Positions 7,365 through 16,522 of a DNA stretch of 64,000 nucleotides are shown one piece after another (positions within the stretch are counted from its first letter, which is position 1; each line of letters starts with the position of its first letter). The stretch is from Frigididesulfovibrio sp031553235 (GTDB taxonomy: Bacteria > Desulfobacterota > Desulfovibrionia > Desulfovibrionales > Desulfovibrionaceae): positions 1 to 64,000 of the forward strand of contig JAVBLS010000004.1 of NCBI GenBank assembly GCA_031553235.1, given 5' to 3'. The notes under the pieces are model-generated. The model was not told where the DNA came from. It worked only from the letters and a program-made list of their open reading frames with translations, and searched no databases. The position numbers and the translations under genes were made by a program.

Positions 7365-8198
7365 TTACGGCAACTCTTCGTGCCCGCAATGCAGGGCAAT
7401 ACCCAACGGTGTGACCAGAAACGGGTTGGCCGGCTTGAACACCGGCAGGCCGACTTCTTTGGTGATGACCGCCTCCATGCCCGGCAGCAGGCAGGTGCCG
7501 CCCACCAGCCAGACTGCCGGCACCATGTGGCCATGCAGGTGCCGGGCCACGATGGAACCCATCTTTTCCAGCACCGGGAGGACCAGCGGGAAAATTTCCT
7601 TTTGCCGCTCCGGCCGCTTTTTCAATTTCTCGGCCTCATCCAGTGAAATGCCATAATTGCCGGCCAGGACCAAGGTCAGGTGCGTGCCGCCGGTGGGTTC
7701 GTCGGCCGTGTAGACCACCTTGCCCTTCTTGAACACCGAAAGCCCGGTGGTGCCGCCGCCGATGTCCACCACAGCCCCGTCTCGCAGGCCGAGCACGGCG
7801 TTGGCCGCCATGGGTTCGTCCGGAAAGGCGGTGACTTCAAGGCCCGCCGCCTCGATCACGTGGCGGTGCGTGGCGCAGGCCTTTTTGCCGGTGCCCGGCG
7901 GCATGGCCCCGGCCGCGTGGATCAACTTGCGACCCAATCGGCCCTCCAGGCGTTCCACCAGCCGACGCACGATGCGCGTGGCCCCGACATAGTCCACCAC
8001 CAGGCCGTCCTTGATCACCCGGGCGAACTCCATGGCGCAGGCCAGGGGCTCTTGGGCCTGATTGAGCACCACCACCACGATGTAGGCCGTGCCCAGATCG
8101 ACGCCCACCAGCAGCCGCTCGTCGGCCCCGGCCCGGCCGGGTTTTTCAATGGTCCGCTCCAGGGCGGCAATCATCCTGTCTGGGCTGCCGGCATCCAT
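7365..8198 (-). CDS. eutJ: EutJ-like actin/Hsp70-fold ATPase
   Basis: The 277-residue protein has the actin/Hsp70 ATPase fold of EutJ. Phosphate-1 is LVGVDLGTAYIVVVVL, phosphate-2 is AVVDIGGGTTGLSVFKKG, and the adenosine region is VWLVGGTCLLPGM. EutJ has been proposed as a chaperone or reactivase in ethanolamine operons; its exact role is unproven. I chose the ATG at 8198, which has GAGG about 7 bases upstream and follows the PduL stop by eight bases. A longer version from 8210 would overlap PduL. Confidence 0.87.
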   Translation of the reverse strand: MDAGSPDRMIAALERTIEKPGRAGADERLLVGVDLGTAYIVVVVLNQAQEPLACAMEFARVIKDGLVVDYVGATRIVRRLVERLEGRLGRKLIHAAGAMPPGTGKKACATHRHVIEAAGLEVTAFPDEPMAANAVLGLRDGAVVDIGGGTTGLSVFKKGKVVYTADEPTGGTHLTLVLAGNYGISLDEAEKLKKRPERQKEIFPLVLPVLEKMGSIVARHLHGHMVPAVWLVGGTCLLPGMEAVITKEVGLPVFKPANPFLVTPLGIALHCGHEELP

Positions 8199-8206
8199 GG
8201 GGCGCC

Positions 8207-8881
8207 TCAACTGTTTTTACCGACAATACGGCCGACGACGCCGGTGCGCCAACCGCCGCTGTTGCCTTCGTCCGCGTCGATGTGCATGGACAGGCGAAAG
8301 TTCTCGTGCACGCGCACCAGCACGTCTTCAAGGATCACCGGCCTGTCGCCGTCCAGACGCACGCAGACCCGATCTTTGTCGCGCAGGCCGAAGCGGACGG
8401 CATCGGCCGGCGACATGTGGATGTGCCGCGAAGCCACAATCAGGCCCTTTTCCAGGCCCACAATGCCGGTGTACGAAGCCAGGATGATGCCCGGCGTGCC
8501 GGCCGTGTCGCCGGATTGGCGCACCGGCGCTTCCGCGCCCAGAATGCGGGCATCGGTTTTGGAAACTTCCACCTGCGACTCGCCCCGCGAGGGGCCGAGC
8601 ACGGCCACGTTGTCGATGACCCCCTTGGGACCGATCAGCCGTACCCGCTCTTTGCACAGGAACTGCCCGGGCTGGGACAGCTCCCGCGCCGGGGTCAACG
8701 GCCCGCCGAACAGGGCCATGGCATCTTTTTCACTCAGGTGCGCATGGCGCGCGGAGAGCTCCACGGGAATAAGCTCGTCCGAATGCGGACCGGCAGCCCG
8801 GGGCGCGTTTTCCCCGCACATCTCGGCCAGGACGCTTCTGACCAGGCCTTCGACAATCTCTTTCACGGCAGACTCGTTCAT
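8207..8881 (-). CDS. pduL: Phosphate acyltransferase, PduL family
   Basis: The 224-residue protein is the microcompartment phosphotransacylase that converts acetyl-CoA and phosphate to acetyl-phosphate and recycles CoA. Two zinc-binding signatures are intact: SARHAHLS (His46, His48) and ASRHIHMS (His153, His155). An amphipathic N-terminal helix (ESAVKEIVEGLVRSVLAEM) followed by a loose linker fits an encapsulation peptide. Acetyl-phosphate could then give ATP by way of acetate kinase, which is not in this window. Confidence 0.95.
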   Translation of the reverse strand: MNESAVKEIVEGLVRSVLAEMCGENAPRAAGPHSDELIPVELSARHAHLSEKDAMALFGGPLTPARELSQPGQFLCKERVRLIGPKGVIDNVAVLGPSRGESQVEVSKTDARILGAEAPVRQSGDTAGTPGIILASYTGIVGLEKGLIVASRHIHMSPADAVRFGLRDKDRVCVRLDGDRPVILEDVLVRVHENFRLSMHIDADEGNSGGWRTGVVGRIVGKNS

Positions 8882-8918
8882 GCCTTCGCGCTCCGTTCAG
8901 CCTCAACGTGTCGTTGGA

Positions 8919-8939
8919 GCAATTTCACTTTGAAATTGC
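8919..8939. repeat. Perfect palindrome in the PduL/shell intergenic gap
   Basis: GCAATTTCA, a 3-base spacer CTT, then TGAAATTGC. It lies in the 165-base gap between the BMC-H gene at 9047 and pduL and has no T-run. Related ATTTCA-N3/4-TGAAAT palindromes occur at 32914, 41605 and 41757, so it may be a dispersed element or an RNA-processing hairpin that adjusts expression within the operon. Confidence 0.6.
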
Positions 8940-9046
8940 CTGAAAAGCCATATTGCCGAAGAGCTTTGGAACAGACCCGCAAGCGGATGTCCGGCCTTCG
9001 GCCCGGGAGGCGGCGCATGCAGGCTCGCCTCCCGGCCGGGTAACGA

Positions 9047-9331
9047 CTACTCGCCGACTTTGGGCAGAATCATTTCCACTTCCGCATGCGGGCGGGGAAT
9101 GACGTGCACGCTGATCAGTTCGCCCACGGTCTTGGCGGCGGCGGCGCCGGCATCCACGGCGGCCTTGACCGCGCCCACGTCGCCGCGCACCATCACGGTC
9201 ACCAGACCGCCGCCCACCTGAGTGCGGCCGATCAGGGTGACATTGGCGGCCTTGACCATGGCGTCGGCTGCTTCAACGGCACCCACGAGCCCCTTGGTTT
9301 CAATCATTCCCAGAGCGTTGGTAGAGGACAT
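9047..9331 (-). CDS. BMC-H major shell protein
   Basis: A 94-residue canonical BMC-H hexamer protein (ALGMIETKGLVGAVEAADAMVKAANV, then GGGLVTVMVRGDVGAVKAAVDAG and VHVIPRPHAEVE), of PduA/EutM type. The LVGGG-type pore loop reads TQVGGGLV. It has a strong ribosome site (AAGGAG). Short single-domain BMC-H proteins usually form most of the facet area. Confidence 0.95.
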   Translation of the reverse strand: MSSTNALGMIETKGLVGAVEAADAMVKAANVTLIGRTQVGGGLVTVMVRGDVGAVKAAVDAGAAAAKTVGELISVHVIPRPHAEVEMILPKVGE

Positions 9332-9399
9332 GGTTTTCTCCTTGGTTGTTGACTTTGCTGGTTGTTACAAATTGCCTGCCGATTGACCGAACGAAAATA

Positions 9400-10839
9400 T
9401 CAGATCGCCTTTTTCAACTGCTCGACAATCAGGGCCGTAATGGCGCTGATGTCGAGATTGGCGTTCTCCACCTTGGCGGGGGCCGCCACCGAGACCGTTT
9501 GCCCCAAATCGTAGGCCACGCGCCTGATATTGAGCAGGTTCAGGGGCGTGACGTTGTCGGAGGTGGAGCTGCCGCCCACGGTGCCGCAGCCTAGGGTGAA
9601 CGAGGGGAAGAGCGAGGTCGAAAGCCCCACCGCCCCGTGGGTGGAGGGGGTGTTCACCAGCATCCGGGAGACCGGCTTTTTCAGGCCGAATTCACGGATG
9701 ACTTCTTCGTTGCGCGAGTGGATGACCAGCGAGTGGCCGATGCCGCCGTTTTCCAGCAGCTTGATGCACTGCTCACAGGCTTCCTTCCAGTCCTCCACCA
9801 CATAAAAACCCAGGAGCGCGGTGAGCTTTTCCTTGGAGAACGGGTATCCTGGACCGACGCCGGGCTCGTCCGAAACCAGCAGGCGGGTGCCGTGGGGCAC
9901 TTCAATGCCTGCCTTTTTGGCGATGTATTCGGCGTCGCGGCCGACAATGTCCGGGTTCATGGAGCCGTTGCCGCGTTCCATGACCCGCTTGACCTTCTCC
10001 AGCTTCTCGCCTTCTAGGAAACAGGCGCCCTGGGCCTTGAGCTCGGCCTTGACCTGATCGGCAATGATCCGCTCGGTGACGATGGACTGCTCCGAAGCGC
10101 AGATGGTGCCGTTGTCGAAGGTCTTGCTGACGAAAATTTTGGTCACGGCGTCGTGGATGTCGGCGCTGCGCTCGATGTAGGCCGGCACGTTGCCCGCGCC
10201 CACGCCCAGGGCGGGCGTGCCCGAGCTGTAGGCGGCCTTGACCATGCCCGGGCCTCCCGTGGCCAGGATGAGATCGGCGATTTTCATCAGCTCGGCGCTG
10301 CCTTCAATGGTGGGCACGCTCATGGCCGAGACCAGGTCGGGGCAGACGCCGCAGGCATGCAGCGCGCCCTGGATGACCTCCACGGTCTTGCCGATGCACC
10401 TGCGCGCGCTCGGGTGCGGCGTGAAGACAATGGCGTTGCCGGCCTTGAGGGCGATCAGCGACTTGTAGATGATCGTCGAGGTCGGGTTGGTGGAGGGCAC
10501 GATGCCCGCAATCACCCCGACAGGCACGGCGATCTCGATCACCTTGGCGGCCTTGTCTTCGCACAGCACGCCCACGGTCCGCATGTCCTTGATGGCCGCG
10601 TGGAGCTTTTCGCCGGCCAGAAGGTTTTTGATCTTCTTGTCCGCGGCCTTGCCGAAGCCGGTTTCTTCCACGGCCAGGATGGCCAGTTCTTCGGCCTTGG
10701 CCACCGTCGCCTCGGCCACGGCCTTGACCACCGCGTCCACCTTCTCCTGCCCGAGCTGCGCGAATTCCGCCTGGGCTTTGCGCGCGGCGCGCACTAGGGC
10801 GCGGGCCTCCTGAATGGAGAGCAGATCCTTGTCGACCAT
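9400..10839 (-). CDS. cutF: CoA-acylating acetaldehyde dehydrogenase of the choline compartment
   Basis: The 479-residue protein converts acetaldehyde, NAD+ and CoA to acetyl-CoA. The catalytic cysteine is Cys247 in NGTICASEQS, and the cofactor loop GGPGMVKAAYSSG is present. The last 17 residues (DISAITALIVEQLKKAI) form an amphipathic helix after a flexible Ala/Val linker, a typical encapsulation peptide. I chose the ATG at 10839 because AGGAG stands 7 bases upstream; a longer frame from 10866 lacks that. Compared with the paralogue at 14994-16469, this copy has the intact active site. Confidence 0.94.
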   Translation of the reverse strand: MVDKDLLSIQEARALVRAARKAQAEFAQLGQEKVDAVVKAVAEATVAKAEELAILAVEETGFGKAADKKIKNLLAGEKLHAAIKDMRTVGVLCEDKAAKVIEIAVPVGVIAGIVPSTNPTSTIIYKSLIALKAGNAIVFTPHPSARRCIGKTVEVIQGALHACGVCPDLVSAMSVPTIEGSAELMKIADLILATGGPGMVKAAYSSGTPALGVGAGNVPAYIERSADIHDAVTKIFVSKTFDNGTICASEQSIVTERIIADQVKAELKAQGACFLEGEKLEKVKRVMERGNGSMNPDIVGRDAEYIAKKAGIEVPHGTRLLVSDEPGVGPGYPFSKEKLTALLGFYVVEDWKEACEQCIKLLENGGIGHSLVIHSRNEEVIREFGLKKPVSRMLVNTPSTHGAVGLSTSLFPSFTLGCGTVGGSSTSDNVTPLNLLNIRRVAYDLGQTVSVAAPAKVENANLDISAITALIVEQLKKAI

Positions 10840-10907
10840 ACAATTACTCCTCTGGAGTATTTTCACTGTTGTTTTGCCCTATGGCCTGGAATGCGTCTTC
10901 GCTTCCA

Positions 10908-11393
10908 TCAACGTTTCTTCGCCTTTGGGCGCGCTTCTTTTCCTTTGCCGGCCGGGCGCGGGGCAGCGGAAGCCTTGACCGGCTCTGCTGCGGCCGGCGC
11001 GGACGCGGCGGAATTTGTCACTGCAACGGCCGGTTGCCGGTCTGCGGCCGCAGCGGGCGGCGTAACCCGTGAGGTGGGCCGCGGCGTGGCGGGAGGTGTC
11101 GACTCGTCCTGCCGGGGCGGCTCAACAGCGATAATCCCGCCCAATTCCGCATCCGGCCGGGCAATGACCAGCCGGGAAACCAGGGTCGCGCCGGTAATGC
11201 GGCCCACGGCCGCTGTGCCCGCGCCCACCGCGGCCTGCACGGCCGAAACCTCGCCGCAGACCGAGACACTCACCAGGCCCCCACCCACGAGATTCTTCTC
11301 CAGCAGGCGGACGTCCGCCGCCTTGAGCATGGCGTCGGCGGCCTCGACGGCCGGGAGCAAACCCTTTGTTTCGATGAATCCGAGTGCCGGCAT
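10908..11393 (-). CDS. BMC-H shell protein with long Ala/Pro-rich tail
   Basis: The 161-residue protein has a standard BMC-H domain in residues 1-85 (ALGFIETKGLLPAVEAADAML, GGGLVSVSVCGEVSAVQAAVGAG, RLVIARPDAELGGII). A disordered tail of about 70 residues follows, rich in Ala and Pro and ending in a lysine/arginine-rich GKGKEARPKAKKR. Extended BMC-H proteins exist in other compartments, where tails may bind cargo or nucleic acid; the basic end here is notable. The ribosome site (GGGGAGG) is strong. It lies between CutD and the acylating dehydrogenase. Confidence 0.92.
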   Translation of the reverse strand: MPALGFIETKGLLPAVEAADAMLKAADVRLLEKNLVGGGLVSVSVCGEVSAVQAAVGAGTAAVGRITGATLVSRLVIARPDAELGGIIAVEPPRQDESTPPATPRPTSRVTPPAAAADRQPAVAVTNSAASAPAAAEPVKASAAPRPAGKGKEARPKAKKR

Positions 11394-11432
11394 GCCGTTC
11401 CTCCCCTTGCCGTGAAGTTGTCGTCGTTCGGC

Positions 11433-12365
11433 CTAGTGCCGAACAACGGTCACCTGAAAGTTCTGCCGCCGGAAAAACTCTTCCAGACGGGCAATATCGC
11501 CGTCGCCAAGCACCGGGTCGCCCGTGAGGGGGTATTCCAGGCCCAGTTGGGCGTATTTGCCCACCCCCATCTTGTGGTAAGGCAAGAGATCGACGCCCTT
11601 AAAATTTCTGTGTTCCTTGTAGGGCCGAAGAAACCGCACCAAGCGTTCCATGGTCTCGTTGTCGTCGTTCAGGCCCTTGAGCAGGGGCATGCGAATTTTG
11701 ACGTTGCGCCGGTTTTCCAAGAGCAGCTTGAGGTTGCCCAGAATCGTCTCGTTGCGCACGCCGGTCAGGCGATAATGGCGCTCGGAATCCATGTGCTTGA
11801 CGTCGTAAAGAAAGGTATCGGTGACCTCGGCCGCGCGCAGAATCACTTCGGGCTTGGTGTAGCCGCAGGTTTCCACGGCCGTGTTGATGCCCCGCTGCCG
11901 GCAGGCCGCAAGCAGGCTGACCGCCGCTTCGGGCTGGGCCAGGGCCTCGCCGCCGCCCAAGGTCAGGCCGCCGCCGGAAGTCTCGTAAAAGGGACGATCT
12001 TCTTCAACAATATCCAGCAGGTCGGAAATGGTCCTGCTCTCGCCGACAATGGCCAGGGCGGCATTGGGGCAGGCCTTTTCGCATTCGCGGCAGCCGATAC
12101 ATTCAACATCGCGCCGCACCTCGTGCTCCCGGCCGCCGGGCCCGAGGCGGTGGATGCCCGCCGGGCAAACCGGACCGCAGGCGCCGCAGAACACGCAGTT
12201 GTTGCGCTTGTGGAGCACTTCAAAGCGTCGTGTCTGGCCCTCGGGGTTGGAACACCACAGGCAGTGCAGGGGGCACCCCTTGAAAAACACCATGGTGCGG
12301 ACCCCAGGCCCGTCGTACATGTTGTATTTCTGGATGTTGAAGATTAGGGCTTTTCTCTCTATCAC
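11433..12365 (-). CDS. cutD: Choline trimethylamine-lyase activating enzyme (radical SAM)
   Basis: The 310-residue protein installs the glycyl radical on CutC using S-adenosylmethionine. The radical SAM triad is Cys31, Cys35 and Cys38 in KGCPLHCLWCSN. A ferredoxin-like insert carries two further clusters, CVFCGACGPVCP and CIGCRECEKACPN. Later motifs include GGGLTLGGGEALAQPE and the SAM-binding VKIRMPLLKG. The GTG start at 12365 has GGAGG 7 bases upstream; a longer frame from 12551 would run into cutC. It follows cutC by 55 bases, the usual order. Confidence 0.96.
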   Translation of the reverse strand: MIERKALIFNIQKYNMYDGPGVRTMVFFKGCPLHCLWCSNPEGQTRRFEVLHKRNNCVFCGACGPVCPAGIHRLGPGGREHEVRRDVECIGCRECEKACPNAALAIVGESRTISDLLDIVEEDRPFYETSGGGLTLGGGEALAQPEAAVSLLAACRQRGINTAVETCGYTKPEVILRAAEVTDTFLYDVKHMDSERHYRLTGVRNETILGNLKLLLENRRNVKIRMPLLKGLNDDNETMERLVRFLRPYKEHRNFKGVDLLPYHKMGVGKYAQLGLEYPLTGDPVLGDGDIARLEEFFRRQNFQVTVVRH

Positions 12366-12420
12366 AGCGTCGCCTCCGCCGCCCGGGGCGCTCTCGCGCC
12401 CCGGGCTGTCGGCCTTGGTT

Positions 12421-14961
12421 TTAAATCTCGCGCAACACCGTCCGGCTGATGATCTCGTCCTGCACGTCCTTACACAACTCCACAAAGAAAGCGCTGTAAC
12501 CGGCCACGCGGACCACCAGATCTCGATACTTTTCCGGGTGCTTCTGGGCATCCAGAAGCACGTCGTTATCCAGGTAGTTGAACTGCATCTCGCCGTTGCC
12601 CAGAATGCTGGCCGTGCGCAACAGGGTGATCAGGGCGCCCTCCCCTTCGGCGGTATCCAACAGGCCGGACATGAGCTTGAAGTTGTGCACCATGCCGATG
12701 TTCATGTTGTCGTTGGACATCTTGGAGACCGACTTGATGATCGCCGTGGGGCCCTTGTGGTCGGCGCCCTGGGTGGGGCTGATGCCGTCGGACAGGGGCT
12801 GCCAGGCGCGCCGGCCGTTGGCCGAGGCCCCGAGCAGCCGACCGAAGGGCGTGTTGTTGGAAATGGACAGGGTACCGTGGCTCAGGACCGAATAGAGAGT
12901 CTTGAACTTGCGGTGCTCGGCTTCGGTGAAATTGACGAGATCCGCGACAATCAGGTCGGCGTAGTCGTCGTCATTGCCGTATTTGGGCGCGGCCAGGCAG
13001 TCGGCCAAAATCTTCTCGTACCCCTGGAAGTCGGCCTTGAGGGCTTCGTTCAACCGGGCCAGAGTGTACTTCTTGTCGTCATAGACCAGCTTTCTGATGG
13101 CGGCCATGGAGTCGGCATGTGTTGCCAGACCGCTCCAGACCACGCCCGGGCCGAAGTTGTACATGGCCCCGCCGGCCGAGACGTCGCGGCCGCTTTCCAT
13201 GCAGCCTTCGTACATCATGGACATCAGCGGCTTGGGCGCGAGATCGCGGTGCACGCGCTGGGAAATGACCGTGGCCACGCTGGTCCACTTGGTCACGTAT
13301 TTGATCTGTTCCTTGACCGCATGCTCGAACTTTTCCCAGGTGTCGAAGCTTTCAAGCGGTCCCATGTCCGGGCAGACCTTCTTGCCGTACCACAGGGGCA
13401 CGCCGTGGTTGAGCACCAGTTCAATGCAGATGGGCCACTGGGTGTAAGCCGTGGAGGTCCACTGGTAGAGCCGGCCGGATTTTTGCGGCTCGACGCAGCC
13501 CATCAGGCAGTAGTCGCGGGCGTCTTCTATGGACACGCCCTTGGCCAGCATCATCTTGATGTGCGAGTCGTCAAAGTGCACTGCTGGAAAGCCCATGCCG
13601 GCCCGGATCACGTCCACGATCTTCTTCAGGTACTTCTGGGGCGACTTGTTGTGCACGCGTGCCGCCAGGGTGGGCTGGTAGATCTTGACGTGGCGCACCG
13701 CATCCATAAGCAGGTAGGTGAGATCGTTGGTGGCGTCGCGGCCGTCGCGGGTCACGCCGCCCACACACATGTTCACGAAGGGCTGGTAGCCGGCAAAGAA
13801 TTTGGAGGCCCCTTCGCTGGTCAGCCACATCATTTCGGACATCTTGATCAGCATGCAGCCGGCCAGGTCGAAGGCCTCGTAGTCGGTCATGCGGCCGGAT
13901 TCAATGTCCGCCTTGTAGAAGGGGTACATATACTGGTCCACGCGGCCGATGGACATGCCGGTCTGGTTTTCTTCCACCACCAGCAGCGATTCGATGGTCC
14001 AGACCGCCTGAATGGCCTCCCAGAAGGTACTCGGGGCATGAGCGGGGACGCGGGCGTTGATTTCGGAAATCTTGAGCAGCTCGGCCTTGCGCTTGGGGTC
14101 GGTCTCTTTGCCGGCTTTTTCGGCGGCATACTGCGACAGGCGCTTGGCATAGATCATCACGCCTTCGGTGGTGTCGATGAGCGACTTGTAAAAATAGATC
14201 TTGTCGATGTCGTCGGGGTTCTCGTAGTCCAGGTGCTCCAGGTGTTCCCCGGCTTCGCGCTGGATGTCGAGCATGCCCTTTTTCATCAGGATCACGTCGT
14301 AGCCGGGGTTGGAGTCTCCGCCGCCGTTGGTGGCATGATAGGAGCAGTCGGAGACAAACGATTCGCCGGAAAGTTCCCACAAACCGGCTTCGCGGTACTG
14401 GTCTTCGCAGTATTCATCCACGGATTTGCCCGCCCAAAAGGGGAAGATTTCATCGCTCAGAACCTTTTTATCTTCTTCGGAAACATAAAAAGGATCCTGG
14501 GGGCGCGTGCCGATGCTTTCCAGCTCGTCGCGCAGCCAGCGCCAGGCGATGTCCGGCGAAAAGGCCCCGGCTCGGGGCGCGCCGGTGGGGTTGCCGACAA
14601 TCAGCTCGTTGTCCTGGATGACCAGGGGCGCGGTTTCGCAGCAGTGGCGGAAGCACTTGGCACGCAGCACGCTTTTGGGCATGCCGGGGTTTTCGGCGGC
14701 AATCTTGGTGATGGCTCTGGCCCGATGGATGGAAATAGCCGGCACCTGCTTGAGGAAGTTGGCCTTGAGCTTCGTGTGGCGTTCGGTGGGGCCGTCGGGC
14801 ACGCCCGCGCCGGTATGGACGGTGGAGCGTTCCGGCGCGGCCGTGCCGTGCAGAAGCTCGGCAGACACGCCCTCAAAGATTTTTCTCAACGAAGCCCGTT
14901 CGGCGGGCGTGAGGTTTTTGGTCGCCTGGGCCAGTTTTTCCGAAAAAACCTGAAGATCCAC
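12421..14961 (-). CDS. cutC: Choline trimethylamine-lyase (glycyl radical enzyme)
   Basis: The 846-residue enzyme cleaves choline to trimethylamine and acetaldehyde. Counting from the GTG at 14961 (GGAGG 7 bases upstream), every active-site residue of D. alaskensis CutC falls at the published number: Tyr208, Asp216, Phe395, Cys489, Glu491, Thr502 and glycyl-radical Gly821. The motifs are GCVEPQKSG around the thiyl cysteine and RVAGYSAFF around the radical glycine. This excludes the related glycerol/propanediol dehydratases and isethionate lyases. It is the signature enzyme of the compartment and is preceded by a BMC-T gene and an aldehyde-dehydrogenase-like gene. Confidence 0.98.
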   Translation of the reverse strand: MDLQVFSEKLAQATKNLTPAERASLRKIFEGVSAELLHGTAAPERSTVHTGAGVPDGPTERHTKLKANFLKQVPAISIHRARAITKIAAENPGMPKSVLRAKCFRHCCETAPLVIQDNELIVGNPTGAPRAGAFSPDIAWRWLRDELESIGTRPQDPFYVSEEDKKVLSDEIFPFWAGKSVDEYCEDQYREAGLWELSGESFVSDCSYHATNGGGDSNPGYDVILMKKGMLDIQREAGEHLEHLDYENPDDIDKIYFYKSLIDTTEGVMIYAKRLSQYAAEKAGKETDPKRKAELLKISEINARVPAHAPSTFWEAIQAVWTIESLLVVEENQTGMSIGRVDQYMYPFYKADIESGRMTDYEAFDLAGCMLIKMSEMMWLTSEGASKFFAGYQPFVNMCVGGVTRDGRDATNDLTYLLMDAVRHVKIYQPTLAARVHNKSPQKYLKKIVDVIRAGMGFPAVHFDDSHIKMMLAKGVSIEDARDYCLMGCVEPQKSGRLYQWTSTAYTQWPICIELVLNHGVPLWYGKKVCPDMGPLESFDTWEKFEHAVKEQIKYVTKWTSVATVISQRVHRDLAPKPLMSMMYEGCMESGRDVSAGGAMYNFGPGVVWSGLATHADSMAAIRKLVYDDKKYTLARLNEALKADFQGYEKILADCLAAPKYGNDDDYADLIVADLVNFTEAEHRKFKTLYSVLSHGTLSISNNTPFGRLLGASANGRRAWQPLSDGISPTQGADHKGPTAIIKSVSKMSNDNMNIGMVHNFKLMSGLLDTAEGEGALITLLRTASILGNGEMQFNYLDNDVLLDAQKHPEKYRDLVVRVAGYSAFFVELCKDVQDEIISRTVLREI

Positions 14962-14993
14962 TGTGCTCCCTCCGTAATTAAAGATCCCGGCGT

Positions 14994-16469
14994 TCAATCG
15001 ACAGGCCGATCCACCGTGCTCATCGCTTCCAGCAGCAACTGCCGCAGCGCCGACAATTTCCGTGCGTGTTCGTCGGCCGGGCCTGCAGCCGGGTGTTCTT
15101 CCCGGGCCGCTTCCGCCTCGCGGATGCCGTAGCCGACTTTTCGAATGTAAATGAGATGCAGGGGCGAAACGTTGTCCGAGGTGATCCCATAGCCGGCCAC
15201 GCCGCTGCCGAGCGTCAGGGCCGGAAAGAGATCCGTGGTCAGACCCATGCCGCCGAAGGCAGCCGGGGTATTGACCAAAATGCGGCTCACGGGCTTCTTC
15301 AGGGCGAACTGACGAATGACCTCGTTGTCGCGCGAGTGCACCACCAAGGTGTGGGCCTTACCCTCATGCAGCAAGAGCTCGATGCATTTTTCGCAGGCAT
15401 GCCGCCAGTCGTCCTCGACATACCAGGCCAGAACCGGGGCCGGAAAAGCCCTGGAATAGGGGTCTGCATCGGAAACATACCTGCGTTCGGCCACCAGCAG
15501 GCGCAGCCCCGCGGGCGCGGCAATGCCGGCAGCCTCGGCCAGGGCCGTTGCCGAGGCGCCGACAACGTCGTGCCGGCACCGACCGTCCGGGCGAAAGAAG
15601 AGTTCGGCCAGACGAACCGACTCTTCGCAGGTCATGAAGTAGGCGCCGCACTCCCGCATGGCCCGGGCGAATTCCCGGGCAATGGGGGCATCGACCACGA
15701 CGCAGTGCTCGGCCGAAGGCGCGGTGCCGTTTTCAAAGGTCTTGCTGCGCACAATGTCTTCAGCCGCCTTGCGCACGTCGGCCGTGCGCTCCACAAAGGA
15801 AGGGCCGTTGCCCGGGCCGCCGTAAATCACCGGCTTGCCGGCGCCGTGCGCGGCCCCATACATGCCGGGCACGCCGGTGATCAGGATCAGCGAGACGGCC
15901 TGGTGGCGCATGAGTTCTTGGGTACCATTCCGAGCCGCGATATCCATGTGGGCCAGGCAGCCCACGGGCAGCCCGGCGGCCATGGCCTCGGCAATGCAAA
16001 TTTCCAGGACGCGGCCGGTACAGCGCGCGGCCCGGGGATGGGGAGAAAACACAGCGGCGTTGCCGGACTTCACGGCAATCAGGGCGTTGTATGCGGCCGT
16101 GGCCACCGCGCCGACCATGGGGGTGAGCACGGAGATCACGCCGGCCGGAACGCCGATTTCCTGAGCCCGGCCTGCGGCGTCTTCTTTGAGCACGCCGACG
16201 CAACGCAGGTCGCGCAGGCTTTGTCGCAACCGCCCACAAACAAAGCGGAGCAGGTGCAGCTTATCGGCCCGATTGCCGCAACCGGTTTCTTCCAGCTCCA
16301 TATCGACCAGAGCGGCCGCCTGCCCGGCCACGGCCCCGGCCATGGCCTCCACAACGGCGTCGAGCTTTTCCTGGGGAAAAGCGGCAAGCCGCTTTTGGGC
16401 CTCAAAAGCGTTCTCGGCCAGGATTCGGGCCTGCTGCACGGAAAGAAGGTCTCTGTCGGCAATGATCAT
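14994..16469 (-). CDS. Aldehyde dehydrogenase-family protein lacking the catalytic cysteine
   Basis: The 491-residue protein is a full-length paralogue of the acylating dehydrogenase at 9400-10839: similar N-terminus (DRDLLSVQQARILAENA against DKDLLSIQEARALVRAA), the VPAGVISVLTP and ITGVPGMYGAAHGAG segments, and a common C-terminal core. At the active site NGTICASE of the paralogue reads NGTAPSAE, so proline 251 replaces the nucleophilic cysteine. Ordinary CoA-acylating chemistry is therefore unlikely. It may be structural, regulatory, or a partner of the active enzyme (inference). ATG at 16469 with AGGAG upstream. The stop lies about 30 bases before the cutC start. Confidence 0.88.
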   Translation of the reverse strand: MIIADRDLLSVQQARILAENAFEAQKRLAAFPQEKLDAVVEAMAGAVAGQAAALVDMELEETGCGNRADKLHLLRFVCGRLRQSLRDLRCVGVLKEDAAGRAQEIGVPAGVISVLTPMVGAVATAAYNALIAVKSGNAAVFSPHPRAARCTGRVLEICIAEAMAAGLPVGCLAHMDIAARNGTQELMRHQAVSLILITGVPGMYGAAHGAGKPVIYGGPGNGPSFVERTADVRKAAEDIVRSKTFENGTAPSAEHCVVVDAPIAREFARAMRECGAYFMTCEESVRLAELFFRPDGRCRHDVVGASATALAEAAGIAAPAGLRLLVAERRYVSDADPYSRAFPAPVLAWYVEDDWRHACEKCIELLLHEGKAHTLVVHSRDNEVIRQFALKKPVSRILVNTPAAFGGMGLTTDLFPALTLGSGVAGYGITSDNVSPLHLIYIRKVGYGIREAEAAREEHPAAGPADEHARKLSALRQLLLEAMSTVDRPVD

Positions 16470-16522
16470 CGCGCCCGCTCCTTATGCCCATCGCTTTCGT
16501 TCATGAACCCGCTTCACCGGAT

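Noticed and set aside
12421..14961. Possibility that the glycyl radical enzyme is a propanediol/glycerol dehydratase, isethionate lyase or hydroxyproline dehydratase.
   Set aside because: All CutC-specific residues (Tyr208, Asp216, Phe395, Thr502) fall at the published positions.
12028..15132. Very long plus-strand open frame (over 1000 codons) opposite cutC and cutD.
   Set aside because: It is the antisense shadow of highly GC-biased coding DNA; the translation is low-complexity His/Gly-rich and the minus-strand frames match known families exactly.
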